Shown piece after piece: positions 11,080 to 22,825 of a stretch of 64,000 bases of DNA. The first letter of the stretch is position 1. Each line of letters begins with the position of its first letter. Both the position numbers and the translations under genes were made by a program. The notes under the pieces are model-generated. The model made no database searches. It saw nothing but the letters and a program-made list of their open reading frames with translations, and had not been told where the DNA came from. Source of the DNA: Isoetes taiwanensis (lineage: Eukaryota > Streptophyta > Lycopodiopsida > Isoetales > Isoetaceae); the NCBI GenBank assembly GCA_021234155.1, contig JAJEKV010000011.1, forward strand, positions 4,031,069 through 4,095,068, read 5' to 3'.

Positions 11080-13080
11080 CACTAGAGTGGTCCCGAGAAT
11101 CATTCCTGGTCCATGGACCAAAATTGGTCCAATTGACCCACTGCCACTTAAACCAATATATATGAGAATAGAAGTTTCAATTTCGCGATATGTTGCCACC
11201 ATATCAATCTTTACTTGATTCTTAATGATCTTCGAGAATTTCAAGACCAATGAACTCACCTATATGTTGTAGTGATTGTTCAAATATTAGAGAATTTGAC
11301 AGTTTTTACAACAGTCCAGAACTGCATTCTTAGGTTTTCCTAGCATAAACATGCCTAAACCTTGCTAAAATTGGAAGTATTTGTCTATTTATGATAGAAC
11401 ACATTGATTTGTACGTTTTTAGCTTTGGTTGCTATCATCTAACATCCGTGGAAGCCGGCAAACCCTATTTTGTTCAAAAATGCTGCATGAGGTTTAGGAA
11501 TTATTTCTCTCTTATTATTACAACTTTTGGTTTAATTCTTGTGGCCATGAGTTCTTAACTATATGAAGTACAATCTTATGTTTGTTTTGAGTGTTCATAA
11601 CTTATATCAACTTCAAAATCTACTAAAGAATTTCCTATACAGAATTTAGGACAAAATTATATGTTAAAATCCTCCAAAATCACCACCTGTAAGTATCACG
11701 AGGGTAATGAATAATGCATTCTTCTTATATCTACATAGTACTATCAACTTGCATATAGTGTAATTAAGGTTTAACTATGCAATTAACTAGATTTAAAGAT
11801 GATGTACAACCATAGGATTAACACATTAGAGGTTAAAATTTTAAGTTAATTTCAAAATTATATGCTAAAAACTCATCATTTACTAGCTACTGATGTTTAT
11901 TGATGAATGAGAGTGGAGATCGTGAAGTTTACATTTCTCCAAATAAGCCTTCCAAATGGTTCAAAATATGACAAGGGACATATATATAGATCCTCTATGT
12001 AGGTTGTGTGGCTTTCTTGCAAAAAAATACGGAGAAACATGATTATTTTTTACTAGTATAAAACTGGTATATCCATTGCTGCTACAAAGCATTAGAGTTT
12101 TAGTAGGATAACTAGAAAAAGTGCCCAGCGTTGCTGGGCTTTTTGTCGGGCATTAAGTTCAAGAGTTATAAAATGTGAGTTTTATTTGACGATGCCAAAT
12201 GGCATTCATGTTGTTCACAAAGAATACAATAGGTTGAGGAATTGAAAATTAATTATGTTAAGAGTCAAATGTATAAAAAATATTATCGTTATACATGTCC
12301 ATATTCAAGCCCTTGTTACGTGTATTTACTTGGGGTAATTAACCTTCTTTGTTATGAGACAAAATTAGGACAGTGTTTGCAAGTGAAATTGTGATACTGT
12401 TTCCAAAATACAATATGCCTTTCATATATATGCCAACGAATATGAACTCAAAAAGGTAATGACAGAATGGCAATTTTATAGGGTTAAACCATGCAAAATG
12501 CTGGGTAACAATATAATTCCCGGTGAGAGAGAACGGCATGGTAAAACTTGTTGTCGCAAAAGACAAAATGTTGTTTAACATTCTTTAAAACAATTGTTGC
12601 ACAGGGCAACACACCATTAGCTGTCGTAGTAGAATTGCTGTTACCTTACATTTATGTTTATCACGATGAGTCTTCAATTTCTAATAGCTACACCTTTTGG
12701 TGGAACCCAGTTTTTGAATAATATTCCATGTTAATACAATGACACTCTAGATCATTTATAAACGAAGGAAAAAAAACGTAATTTCCTAATATCAAAAGGC
12801 ATATCTTCATTTTTCAAGATGTTAAATATTTGTCTGGCCACCAGCATCAGCAAAAACCTTAGCAAAATAGACACCAATAACCAAGGATGAGAATTAGAGA
12901 TAACAATGTTGGAAATGCATGTACAAATATAAACAACAAGTTGCGGACTTTCATATCCTACATGAATGATCTTAGGGTGTTTATACCCCAAAATGCCTTC
13001 CTTCCAGCATCCTAACATACAGGTTGTTGAGGAGAATAGATATTCATATTGCATAAGATTGATAAAGACAAGTAGCAGCA
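11080..13080. other. AT-rich left part of the TTAA element, no gene
   Basis: The first 120 bp hold the subterminal motif GGTCCATGGACC and a second GGACCA/TGGTCC pair. The rest is AT-rich with no coding frame I recognise. The only structured point is the Helitron-like hairpin at 12,112-12,139. Confidence 0.55.
12112..12139 (-). other. Helitron-like 3' terminus (hairpin plus CTAG)
   Basis: On the minus strand a 7-bp stem hairpin GCCCAGC-AAC-GCTGGGC (12,139-12,123) is followed by ACTTTTT and then CTAG (12,115-12,112), with T next to it. A GC-rich hairpin, a short spacer, CTRR and a following T form the standard Helitron 3' end. The matching 5' TC end, which should lie at higher coordinates, is not identified. 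If real, gene pieces such as the CER1-like and CSN3 exons could be Helitron captures. Confidence 0.45.
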
Positions 13081-13089
13081 GTATTAAGT

Positions 13090-15190
13090 ATTATTGGTGC
13101 AGCAGTCAAAGTATTGCCATGCACAACTCGAACCTTCAGGTTAGGAAGTCTCTTGACAAAGAGTTTTCCTCCACCATTCAATGATTCATTCTGTTCAAGT
13201 AAATCATTGAAATCAATAACCAGTATTCTCAAAAGAACAGTTTAAAAGTTTATGTATTTTAACCTTGTTTAAGGCTGCAAGGCTTATGACCTTGACACCC
13301 TTGGCATCAGCATCAAGAATTGCTTGTTCAATGTGTTTGTTGATGCTATCCAATCCAAAGGGCAAAAAGTACTGCAAACGAAATCTGTCAGAACATAACA
13401 AACAGAGGCAGTGCAGCAACTATTGGTAAAGATGATGCTTACATGCAATCCATATCTAGGGACAATCCAAGTCTGAGCATGAAGGCCTCTGAGAAAATAC
13501 TCATAAGTAACAAAGATTTTTCCCCATGCCCAAATGCCACAGAAAGCCACAAAGCCAATAGGCCAAATCACCAGAAGAAACCAACGGCTTGTGTATGGAA
13601 TAGATGAAAATGTTCTGCTGGCAAAGGAGACGTGAAGAGAAGAAACTACATCTACAGCATGTGCTAGAAAAACGAAACAAAACATGGAACTTCTTCCTTG
13701 CGTCCTGTCAAGACATAAAAGAAACCCTATTATTAGAAACAAGCCATTCTTATCCAGTTTAAATCTAACAAGTGATGAATATTTACCTTCTTTTACCAGA
13801 GATTCGTATAAGGCATCAATGTTTTGGTTTCTTGTGCCCCCCAAATCATCATAAAGCGGCATGAAAAGACAAAAGTTGGAATTGCAGTCCATATGATGCA
13901 GAGAATGGTATCTGCTTGCGTGGAATTTGAGTATGATCCGCACAGTGATCAACTTATAAGGGCGGGCCTGCTATTTTTTTTTAAGGGCACATTTCATAAT
14001 GCCCTTATTTGTGCATGGTAAATTTTGAAACACCCTTTTTTTTAAGCTCAAAAATCAGATTACCCTTTTTTCTATAATTCAATATATAATTTCAGCAAAA
14101 AAACACTTCAAATGGCAAATACTTTAAATAAAATCTTACCTTATACTTACAAAAAAACCTAGCTTATAGTACCATAGTTAAGGCATTACAAAGCCCTATG
14201 CAAGTAATTAAAGTTCTTAATCGGGCATAATTAATCGGGATTATTCAGAGTGATTTTCTGATCTACAAGAAAATATTTGGAGGGATAAATTCTCAGAGTC
14301 AGACAGACCAAATTTGTGGGCTATGCCAGATTTGTGGGTTATGGCTGTGTGTCTGACAGAGTATACTAAGCTATGGATTTGTTACAGAACGTACCAGACC
14401 AGTGCATTGTTGTCGCTAACAATGAATCGAAATCAGATCGAAATCAGGAAAGGGAGCATTGTAATTTGTAATCTTGCATCTGTTTTTTTTCTTCTATGAT
14501 TTTTCCTCTTCCTCTTCTAATCCTACCTCCCAGTTCCCGCCCAGCCAGTCCGTCCGTTGCCTTTTCCGCCCATATGCATTAATTAATGATCAAAAATTAC
14601 AAATACGATTTTCTTTGGCTAATTGCTGCTTGCTTGCTTTTGATTTTTTGGGATAATAAAACACATTTCTTTGGATTTTCATGTATATAGATACTGTACA
14701 TTAATAATAGAATAATAAAAACTAAAATATTATATATAATTAAAAAATGGAAAAGGGCCTTAACAAAATTTTAAGGATTTTCTAAAATATTGCCCTTATC
14801 TATAATGGTATATTTATTTTTGCCCTTTTCATGGTGAAGGGCAATTTTTTTTTTTACCCTTATAAATAATGTCTTATAAAAAAATTCCCTTATTTGGAAG
14901 GGTCACGGGGCATTTTAAGGGTGGGCAACGTTGCAAAGTTGATCACTGGATCCGCACATGCATGTAAATTGTTAAAAACATGGCCAAAGGCGTGGAATTA
15001 GTTGCTTACGATGGTGTATACAGAAAAAATTTCAATGGTGGAAAGATCTGAAATGCCCGCTTTGGAACAAACTCAAAATTGCAGTGACCCATTTGCTTCA
15101 AAAAATCAAAGCCCAACAAATATATGTAGAACAGAGACAAAGAAAGGCCTCCCGAAATGCTGGCCCCAAATAATGCCAAATCTCAACTGT
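13090..15190 (-). pseudogene. CER1-like fatty aldehyde decarbonylase, partial multi-exon copy
   Basis: CER1/GL1 proteins are ER membrane di-iron enzymes of cuticular alkane synthesis. On - the exons are: about 15,190-15,012 with FDFLKQMGHCNFEFVPKR and PPLKFFLYTPS; about 13,920-13,790 with YHSLHH (a His-cluster motif) and FMPLYDDLGG; about 13,700-13,444 with QTWIVPRYGLH; 13,398-13,275 with [15 protein letters not shown]; and about 13,190-13,070 with [17 protein letters not shown]. Most junctions have GT/AG sites and join in frame, but one junction near 13,700-13,800 does not. The N-terminus and the C-terminal domain are missing. It lies inside the TTAA element, and its intron holds the hAT element. 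A captured, non-functional fragment is most likely. Confidence 0.8.
13943..14948. mobile_element. Non-autonomous hAT-type element, 1,006 bp
   Basis: Perfect 13-bp terminal inverted repeats CAGTGATCAACTT / AAGTTGATCACTG lie at 13,943-13,955 and 14,936-14,948. They are flanked by an exact 8-bp direct repeat GATCCGCA (13,935-13,942 and 14,949-14,956). An 8-bp duplication with CAGTG-type ends is characteristic of the hAT superfamily. The interior is AT-rich with repeated TAAGGGC/GCCCTTA-like motifs near both ends and no transposase. It sits in an intron of the CER1-like fragment. Confidence 0.9.
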
Positions 15191-17189
15191 ATTTTATAAT
15201 CTAACGCATTATAAAAACTGGAAAGATCAAAACTTATCTGAAGAGCTTCTGCAATAAGAAACCGCATCACATGCTTTGAACTCTTGCATTCCAGCACCAT
15301 TATCAAAGAATCGTGTCGTCTTCTTGAGGTATGCAAAGAAAGAAATCCGGAACTTTTATGACCAGACTTTGATAAGCCAAAGTTTTTGTATGCAGATCAT
15401 GTTTCGGCCAGAAAAGTAGCAGAAGCAGCCACTGGATCGATTTGGAAAGGGCCTCCGGTTGCAACAAGCCCTAAGATTATTAGACAAAAAGGTTGAAAAT
15501 GGCTAGGCTTCTTCTATCATACGGGAAACACAGATGACGAATAATAAGTATTTCTGGAGATGTGAAAGCACAGTTGCGCAAAAACGAATGCGCCAAAATG
15601 AAGTATTCCAAGTATTCCGGGAGATGCAACGACTGATGTCGAGAGGAAGAGTCGATTTTAGACCCAAGAGCCCCATTCTGGCATTCAGGAACAGGAACTG
15701 GAACAACTCCCCACAAGGATGTTATATTCAATAACATTCTGAATTGGATGTTCATGGAAGAGCTTGCGCTTGTTTATGGTGCCTACCGCAACCGCATGCC
15801 TTTTAACTCTCCCAATAATATGATTTTGCAGGAATTAATGCCCTTTAGTTGCATGGTTTCAAAAAACGCACAGGTTTATAAGCCTTTTCATATGTTGAGC
15901 ATGTCCTGCCATCAACTTGACCATGTCCCTACCAGAATGGGCACATCCTTCAAGTAATGCATTCCAGCTTCAATTTGGAAAATCTTTGAAAACCACATCA
16001 GCTTCATTTAAGCACATAACAAGTGAATTACCCAAAGTCATACTTGATTAGAATGTTACAGATCATATGGTTCCTTGAGGTCTTTGCAGGCCTTTATTGT
16101 CGCAAGCGAGATGGAACGTCGTACTCGAGGCTTACGGTTATTTCTATTTTTTTGTCACTTACAGATTAATAATAAAAGATAAAAGATAGAGGCTGAAAAT
16201 CAAATAAGGAGGGGCATATCCTTTTGCATAAACAAAAATACAGATGGCTCACTGCGTTGGTGACATAATGGGTTAGGTTTTCACGATAACCTAGTCTGCA
16301 GGTTTATAGTTAGAGTCCTCGGTTTATAGTTAGAGTCCTCGGTGAGAACAACATTATGTCATCACGTGCTTTTAAGCATGATTATTGCAATGGCGAATTC
16401 CCTCACGGACTCCATTTTAGTTGCTCCTGCATCGACCCAATGCCAATCTTTGATAGTCATCACGCATGCACTCACGAAGGCCACCATAACCTTTGTGTCA
16501 TCATATGAAGCATGGTCATGTACAACCGCATTTCCTTGAAACTACATGCTTTGAGCCATTTCTATAAGTAGCTGATGAGCTTTCTTAGAGGTCCGTGTTG
16601 GCATGCATAACAACATCATTCAACAATTCGCCATAATCGATTGCAGAGACTATTGTTCATGAATAAGCCGTGAACAGAAAAGTACTCTCACTTGACTGAA
16701 CTGTAAATGTGGCGCACAAATAACAATGATGTTCTATATCCAACTATTCCAACATCAAGAAAATGCATGCCATATAAGGCCCATGTAACCAAAGTCCCAA
16801 TGATGTTTGCATCAAATCGCCTTACGACATGATAATACCGAAACAAACAACCAAACTCTTCAAATGGTATAAATTCTGAAAAAAAATTGACATAAGCACG
16901 TTATAACATGTGAAAATCGCCACTCTTTCTACTTCCCTTTCAAGCTTTGGCTTCAAAATTCAATGAGATATGCACTTTTGTACTTAGATCATGTGGACCC
17001 AAAGAATATATGGAAAGATATGAAAATAGAAGCCCAATTGGAAGTATTATCATCCATCTTAGATTGGTACATGTTAGCCTTCATACCTTAGCATCAAATA
17101 TTATAACTCAACTGCGGTGAAACTAAAAGCGGCATGTCATTTTGTACCAATCTTTGCATAGCTTCTTAGATTCTTAGATCTTTGCACTA
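15191..17189. other. Mostly featureless, with a possible tRNA-derived repeat
   Basis: Decayed sequence follows the CER1-like fragment; weak frames on - at 15.2-15.75 kb could be its lost N-terminal exons but I cannot confirm this. Near 16,250-16,350 a stretch with TGGTGACATAATGGGTTAGG and GTTAGAGTCC spacing resembles the A and B boxes of a tRNA-derived SINE. Within it the 20-bp GGTTTATAGTTAGAGTCCTC is repeated exactly at 16,301-16,320 and 16,321-16,340. Nothing else is supported. Confidence 0.4.
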
Positions 17190-18275
17190 ATGTCGTCGAT
17201 TCGTGAGCGAAATCGGCATTCTTTTCAAAAGGCGAGCATGCATGCATTGCATCGTCGTGATGCATGCATCGCATGCGTTTTAAACCGTTCTTCGGGTTGG
17301 CGTTTGCTACTTATTGCGGAGTTCTTCATCGATGTTTCGCCGGGCTTCCTCTTCTCTCGGCGGTACCTTATTCTCTTTGAGCTGTTTCGAGGCGGGGGAG
17401 GGCTTCTTCTGCTGGTTTTGGCTAATTGGCGTTGCTTTCCCTCTTTGTCCTTTTTCGCCTTTAGCCTTCATCCTGTGACCCGTCCCTCGATCCTAGTTTG
17501 TTAAGGAAGTCCTTTGGTATTGAGCTTTGTTGGTTTCATGCGAGTCGCGGTGCAAGAATATCGTCGATTAGCGTAGCGAATGGGCATTCTTTACTCAAAG
17601 GCGGCATGTCGCTCCCGATACATCGCGTCGCATGCATGCATCGCATGCGTTTTAGGCCGTTCTTCGGGTTGGGCGTTTGCTACTTATTGCGGAGTTCTTC
17701 ATCGATGTTTCATCGGCGCTTCCTCTTCTCTCAGCAGTACCTTATTCTCTTTGAACCCACCTCCCCCTTCTTTATTTATATTTTATACAAGTTCTGTTTA
17801 TCATGTTTTTCCACTCGGTGGGTGATGCTTTTTTTCCACCCACTGGGTGATGCTATTCTCTGGTATGTTTCTCGTTTGTTGTGTTGGTGATGTGCAGGTG
17901 CAGGTTGGCGAGCGCCATTCGTTTTGACTTCTCCATGCGGGGGTTTTTGGGAGCGATTCTATGCCTTACGTTTGTCTAAGCCCCTTGCTGAAGGCTTATC
18001 ACTAGGGTTTTTCCTCGAAAACCCGAAAAGGCGGGGTTTTTTAATCCCGGTGATAAGCTTTCGGCAGGTACATCAGCCACTCATCTATTAGCATTGTATT
18101 TGTTTTTTTGGGGTCCAAGTGATATAATTGGATTTCCCTTTATTTTTCGTGGGTAGTTCGCATGTGTGCGGCTATCCACTATCCACCATTGTAGAAATCT
18201 GCTGAGATGAATGAGAAGCCTATCTATCGGGCGCTTTGTTGGTTTCATGCGAGTCGCAGTGCAAGAATGGGGTTT
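17190..18275 (+). repeat. Dimeric SINE-like repeat, copy S1
   Basis: Two related units lie head to tail: a short one (about 17,190-17,558) and a long one (about 17,559-18,275). Both start with a GCATGCATGC-rich segment followed by a CTTCCTCTTCTCTC and TACCTTATTCTCTTTGA block, and both end in TTGTTGGTTTCATGCGAGTC. The long unit contains the hairpin segment GGGTTTTTCCTCGAAAACCC ... GGTTTTTTAATCCCGG (17,998-18,070), also found at the 3' end of the LINEs here. There is no long open frame with meaning. S1 is the most diverged of the three copies. Confidence 0.75.
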
Positions 18276-18740
18276 GCATTGATGGCAAAATGATGCTGTT
18301 CACATGAACACGGATTCAGATTCTAATGTCATATCACCTGCACTTTTACAGGATTTCCTACAGTTGTCAAGGGTAAAAGATTGAGCATGGTGGATGCAAA
18401 TGTCCTTGAAACTCTTACATTGATTTCTGAAAGTGTTCATGCTCTCATCACATCAAAGGATGAACACAGAGTCATTGGGCGATAAATTGCTTATGCAAAG
18501 CTTTGAAGTCGGAGCTGCAAACAGAGCAGAATACACATAAGAAAGGAGTATTCCATGGGGGCATGAAAACATGTGGCATGATTGGGCACCTAAAGCAAGG
18601 CAGGTTGCAATCATTACAATGACATATGCGTCCTGCTTGAAGATGCTGCATCTGTGTATTATCTTAGTAGACAGAATGAAGAAGAATGAAGAAGAATGAA
18701 TATAGACCGTTATTTGTGAATTTCAAGATGCGATCGTTTG

Positions 18741-19293
18741 GGTCATTCCGTGTTTTATAATTGCTGGATCTTCTTGAAAGCTTACCATCCCATCCTTTTG
18801 ATTAATAGTAGCAAATATTTCTCGGCCTTGAATCTAGCAAAAGACTTAAGATACTCAGAAGCCACCAACTAAAAATAATCAAACAAAGACCTAGTTCAGA
18901 GACAGTACCATTTGAAGAATATAAAGCTCAGCTTCTTTAGGTCCATCAAGATGCACAGTTTCAGCAATATCATGCAACGACAGGGTGAGAAACGTTTGAG
19001 TTAAATGTTGAATGTTCCTCTTATATAGTGAAGACTCAACCTGCTTTGCCAATCCTAAATTTCTATCCTGCAAAGACATGGCGTCCGTCATCATGTGAGT
19101 ATTGGTGGTACAAAATAGGCAGCATGTTTGTCCAGAATTGGATTTCTAAGTTTAAATTTCCTAGCAGCAGGTCTATAAAAATAAGAGGATCGGCTATTCA
19201 TACATTTTTGAAGGTATTCTCATGCACGGCAAGGCTTCGTTTTAAATCTGTAATATTGCGGGTGGCATAGACATTTGCAAATTCAATGTAACT
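18741..19293 (-). pseudogene. COP9 signalosome subunit 3 fragment, three exons
   Basis: CSN3 is a PCI-domain subunit of the nuclear COP9 signalosome, which removes Nedd8 from cullins. On - exon one (19,293-19,204) reads YIEFANVYATRN and LAVHENTFKN. Exon two (19,067-18,909) reads [36 protein letters not shown] and [11 protein letters not shown]. Exon three (about 18,826-18,745) reads REIFATINQKDGMVSFQEDP. The first junction is in frame with GT/AG sites; the second does not join in frame by simple rules. Only the C-terminal PCI part of the roughly 420-residue protein is present, so it is a captured fragment inside the TTAA element. Confidence 0.82.
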
Positions 19294-19647
19294 CTGCCCC
19301 AGACAAAAGATAGTTGTATCAGAAAAACATTCCTGGCAAACAATATAATATACGATATATGGATGTCAAACAGGAAAGAAGATCATACTTGAGTGCGGCA
19401 TTTCAAGCTTCGCTGAACAACAGAAGGAGTTTAGGGCTTCACTCTGTTCCCTGCCGGGCAGGTCTTGGATCGTTGTCATGCCCATCTGATGCTAGCAAAC
19501 CTGAAACATAAGTGCCAAATCCGGCAATATGTGTGAAAGAAGAAAGTTACCTCTTATTTGCTCATTAATTTGCCCAAAGAGATCCCTTGCAACCGGTAAA
19601 GCCTAGCCAGGCCAAATTAGATAGGCCATTGCTCCTTTGTACTCAAA

Positions 19648-19729
19648 GTGGAAATCTGACTATAAGAAATGAATCGTGCATTAACCGAGTGGAAATCTGA
19701 CTATAAGAAATGAATCGCGCATTAACCGC
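19648..19729. repeat. 41-bp tandem duplication
   Basis: GTGGAAATCTGACTATAAGA starts at 19,648 and again at 19,689. The two 41-bp units are nearly identical and end in GCATTAACCG. No function is evident. Confidence 0.85.
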
Positions 19730-20377
19730 ATCTTGAATGCTTGAAAAGGCAAGGCACAATTCGGCTCGGTGAGAGAAAGAAAGAATGGCATCCTTTCACA
19801 CCGTTTTGGAGGCAACGCCTAAGAACGGGTCGACATAGAGGTTACAATAGAATAGTCATGATCTGACGGTCCAGAATGAAAGTTGTGGGAAAAGAAATTG
19901 ACGGCCGAGATACTCTGCACACACTACATTTTGCTTTTATTACTATATATAGATAGATGTTACAATTAGGTCATCTTTCATGTACACTATATTTTTCATG
20001 AATGCGGGCCTTCCTTTGCAATATAACTCTCTATTGTCATATTGAAATAACATACTATTTGAAAGATACGAATATAATTAAGCATGAACCATTTATGATC
20101 CATAACTAGATCAATTGTATAGAGCATATATCTCTCATTTGCCCTATCCATTTTGTCCCCATAATGATACCATGGTTTCTTACCTTTAATAACATAATTT
20201 TTTAAAGTTGTGAGTGGAAGTCCATGTAGATTCAATTGGCGAATAAGTACCCCATAAATTTACACTTGTTTGTGCTTAAACATTGCCCTCAAATTATGCA
20301 AGCTCGTCTAACCAATTAATTTTACCCCATAGAGAACTGTACACATAAACTATATTCTAAAGTTGAGATCAAAATTG

Positions 20378-21398
20378 ATCCCATCGATCCGAGACATCGG
20401 ATCGCCATTCTAGAATGGGACGAGCATGCATGTTTTGCATGCATGCGGGCGGCGCATGCCCGTTCTGGTTGGGAGTTCGCTATTTTAGGCGCGTTTCTGC
20501 TTCGACTTCTCATCGGCGCTTCCTCTTCTCTCTCAGCAGTACCTTATTCTCTTTGAATTGTTTCCAGGCAGGGGAGGGGCTTCTTCTTGCCTGGTTTGGC
20601 CAATTTGGCGTTTCTTTCATGCTGTCCTTTCTCGGCCTTTAGCCTTCATCCTGTGACCTTCGTCCTCGATCCTAGTTTGTTAAGGAAGTCCTTTGGTATT
20701 CGGGCAGTTTGTTGGTTTCATGCGAGTCCCATTCTAGAATCCCATCGATCCGAGACATCGGATCGCCATTCTAGAATGGGACGAGCATGCATGTTTTGCA
20801 TGCATGCGGCGGCGCATGCGGATTTCGGGTTGGGAGTTCGCTATTTTAGGCGGCGTTTACGCCCGACTTCTCATCGGCGCTTCCTCTTCTTTCTCAGCCG
20901 GTACCTTATTCTCTTTGAACCCACCCTCCCCCCTTCTTTGTTATTGTATTTTTTATCGCGTGGCACGCGGCAGAATCAGCCCTCCACGGGAGGTTTGTTT
21001 TGTCTTGTTGTTTTGTTGGTGATGTGCGTACTGGGTTAGCGGCGGCATCTGTTTTCGACTTTTCCATTCGTGGGTTTTGGGAGCGATTTTTATGCCTTGC
21101 GTTTATCCAAGCCCCTTGCCGAAGGCTTATCACTAGGGTTTTTCCTCGAAAACCCGAAAGGGCGGGGTTTTTTAATCCCGGTGATAAGCTTTCGGCAGGT
21201 ACACTAGCCCAGTCTCTATTAGCATTGTATTTTGTTGGGGTCCAAATGATATAATTGGATTTTCCCTTTATTTTTTATGGGTAGTTCGCATGTGTGCGGC
21301 TACCCACTATCCACCATTGTAGAAAATCTGCTGAGATGAATGAGAAGCAAGTCTGAGTCGGGCAGTTTGTTGGTTTCATGCGAGTCCCATTCTAGAAT
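20378..21398 (+). repeat. Dimeric SINE-like repeat, copy S2
   Basis: Unit A is 20,378-20,740 and unit B is 20,741-21,398. Both begin CCCATCGATCCGAGACATCG and carry GCATGCATGTTTTGCATGC. Both end in GTTTCATGCGAGTCCC followed by ATTCTAGAAT. Unit B alone contains a LINE-like hairpin segment (about 21,126-21,200), encoding LITRVFPRKP in the + frame as the LINE ORF2 end does, followed by TTGGGGTCCAAATGATATAA, which resembles the LINE 3' untranslated region. The 8-bp stem CGATCCGA/TCGGATCG occurs in each unit. S2 is cleaner than S1 and closely matches S3. Confidence 0.8.
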
Positions 21399-22537
21399 TA
21401 AGATGTTGCCTCTATTAATTTTTAAACTTCCAGTCCTGTGGACCAATAATGGTCCGCCAGTGGAACTGCACATAACAGTCTAACTTGACTTTTTATAGTC
21501 ATAAACTTTCATATTTTTCTTTGAATTTTTTTGCATTGATTTCATGACATGGGACATTTTGAGAACGTGTTTTTTCAAAGTCACGTCTCGAGGCATAAAT
21601 CTAGAATAAACATAGATGACATATTTGAATTTGATGCTATAAAGCTTAATCCAAATCTCAAGGTTATGATCAACAAATATTTTCATTACTAAAGTAAATT
21701 AGAAGCTATTTATATCCCAAAATTCAACTTCAGATCAATTAACATAAGGAAGTTATTGATTTTAAATGGACCTATGGACCAATAATGGCCTCAGGTACAT
21801 AAAGCTTTCTTGATTTCTTGTGACCATGTCTTTTGCATTTTTAATGAGCGTGTTTTTGCATTCGTTTCATATTATTTTGAACTTTCATATTATGATTTTT
21901 TGGAGGACATCATAGAGTAAGTTTTGCTCTATATGGGGAAATATTAATCATTATTACAAGTTACCTGAAATTGAGATCAAAAGTGAAAGTTTAAACGTCA
22001 AATTCAAGGCTAGCCGACATTTTTATGGGATGAAGAAACTTGACAATTGCTTATATATCAAATATTAGCTCAAAATGCATTTCCTTGTAAAAGTTGTTGT
22101 ATTTAAACTACAACTGCCTTCTGGGAACCATAATTGGTTCTAAGGAGGCAGAAAGCAGTTTTAACACTGTCATGTTTGAATGGCTCTATCTTTCTTCACA
22201 GACTTCGGATTGACATGTGGTTTTTTGTGTCATTTTTCCTATCTCGTGTAGAAAAATATCATGGTAATCAAAAAATTTGAAAAAATCATTTTGTCGAGAC
22301 AGTTTTACTTTATGTAAACATGAAGCTTTTGGTGCTTGACCCCCTTGAGTTTGCTAGACCATAACTTACAAGAATGGAGGTGTATATATTTTTAGGTATT
22401 TTTCTAGTGGACCATGGCTGCCATATATGAACTCTTAGGAAGGGTTCGAATAGATTTTGTACCATTGACTTTATATGAAATTTAAAGTGAACACTGCAAA
22501 TGAACCATTTCTGGTCCATCACCTGACCACTCTAGTG
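21399..22537. other. AT-rich right arm of the TTAA element with GGACCA/TGGTCC motifs
   Basis: No gene. Short inverted motifs recur: GGACCAATAATGGTCC near 21,440, GGACCAATAATGGCC near 21,777, GGAACCATAATTGGTTC near 22,125 and GAACCATTTCTGGTCC near 22,503. The left arm has GGACCAAAATTGGTCC near 11,114. Such spaced subterminal motifs often serve as transposase binding sites; that is inference here. Confidence 0.6.
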
Positions 22538-22541
22538 TTAA

Positions 22542-22825
22542 GCACTTTAAGCACATACTGATTGCATCCCAATAGTACTCTTCTATTTCTATCTACCATC
22601 TTTCTTCTAACCCTTTATTCTATGTTTTCTTTATTCATGTCTTGGCACTTCCATCTTTCTAGAGTCCGTTGGTTTACTGCTCTGATTGCTTCTGATTATC
22701 CCTACTATATATATATCCAACTCTTTATACACCCCTTGCTGCCAATCTTTGAATGGTCAAATGGCTCGACTTTCATGTAGATCTCCAGTATCTGCTATAA
22801 TTGGTATTCGTTTTTGTTCACATTA
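22542..22825 (-). mobile_element. Probable 5' continuation of LINE copy 3
   Basis: Restoring one TTAA joins this interval to the minus-strand LINE ending at 11,075. The minus-strand frame continues across the junction from RVLLGCNQYVLK into TVTLASGRGIRVLGAV, so the TTAA element inserted inside LINE ORF2. The interval carries no intact domain. Confidence 0.5.

Larger units (their letters stand above)
11076..22541. mobile_element. 11.46-kb TTAA-flanked inverted-repeat element carrying gene fragments
   Basis: The 13-bp terminal repeat CACTAGAGTGGTC starts at 11,080 and its complement ends at 22,537. TTAA sits directly outside both ends (11,076-11,079 and 22,538-22,541). TTAA duplications are typical of piggyBac and Kolobok transposons. 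Both ends carry spaced GGACCA...TGGTCC motifs. No transposase is visible, so it would be non-autonomous. The interior holds CER1-like and CSN3 exons, a hAT element, two dimeric SINE-like repeats and a Helitron-like 3' end. The alternative is two unrelated short copies of one family that happen to face each other; the shared LINE target on both sides argues against that. Confidence 0.65.

Noticed and set aside
9949-11165. Membrane-protein-like frames on +
   Set aside because: Antisense of the LINE copy 3 zinc-knuckle and reverse transcriptase region, which is clearly readable on -.
16252-16350. Functional tRNA gene
   Set aside because: Box-like spacing is present but no cloverleaf with an anticodon arm can be drawn; at most a tRNA-derived repeat.
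17190-17890. Open frames of 80-130 codons on +
   Set aside because: They run through the SINE-like repeat S1 and are low-complexity (Ser, Phe, Leu) products of CT-rich DNA.
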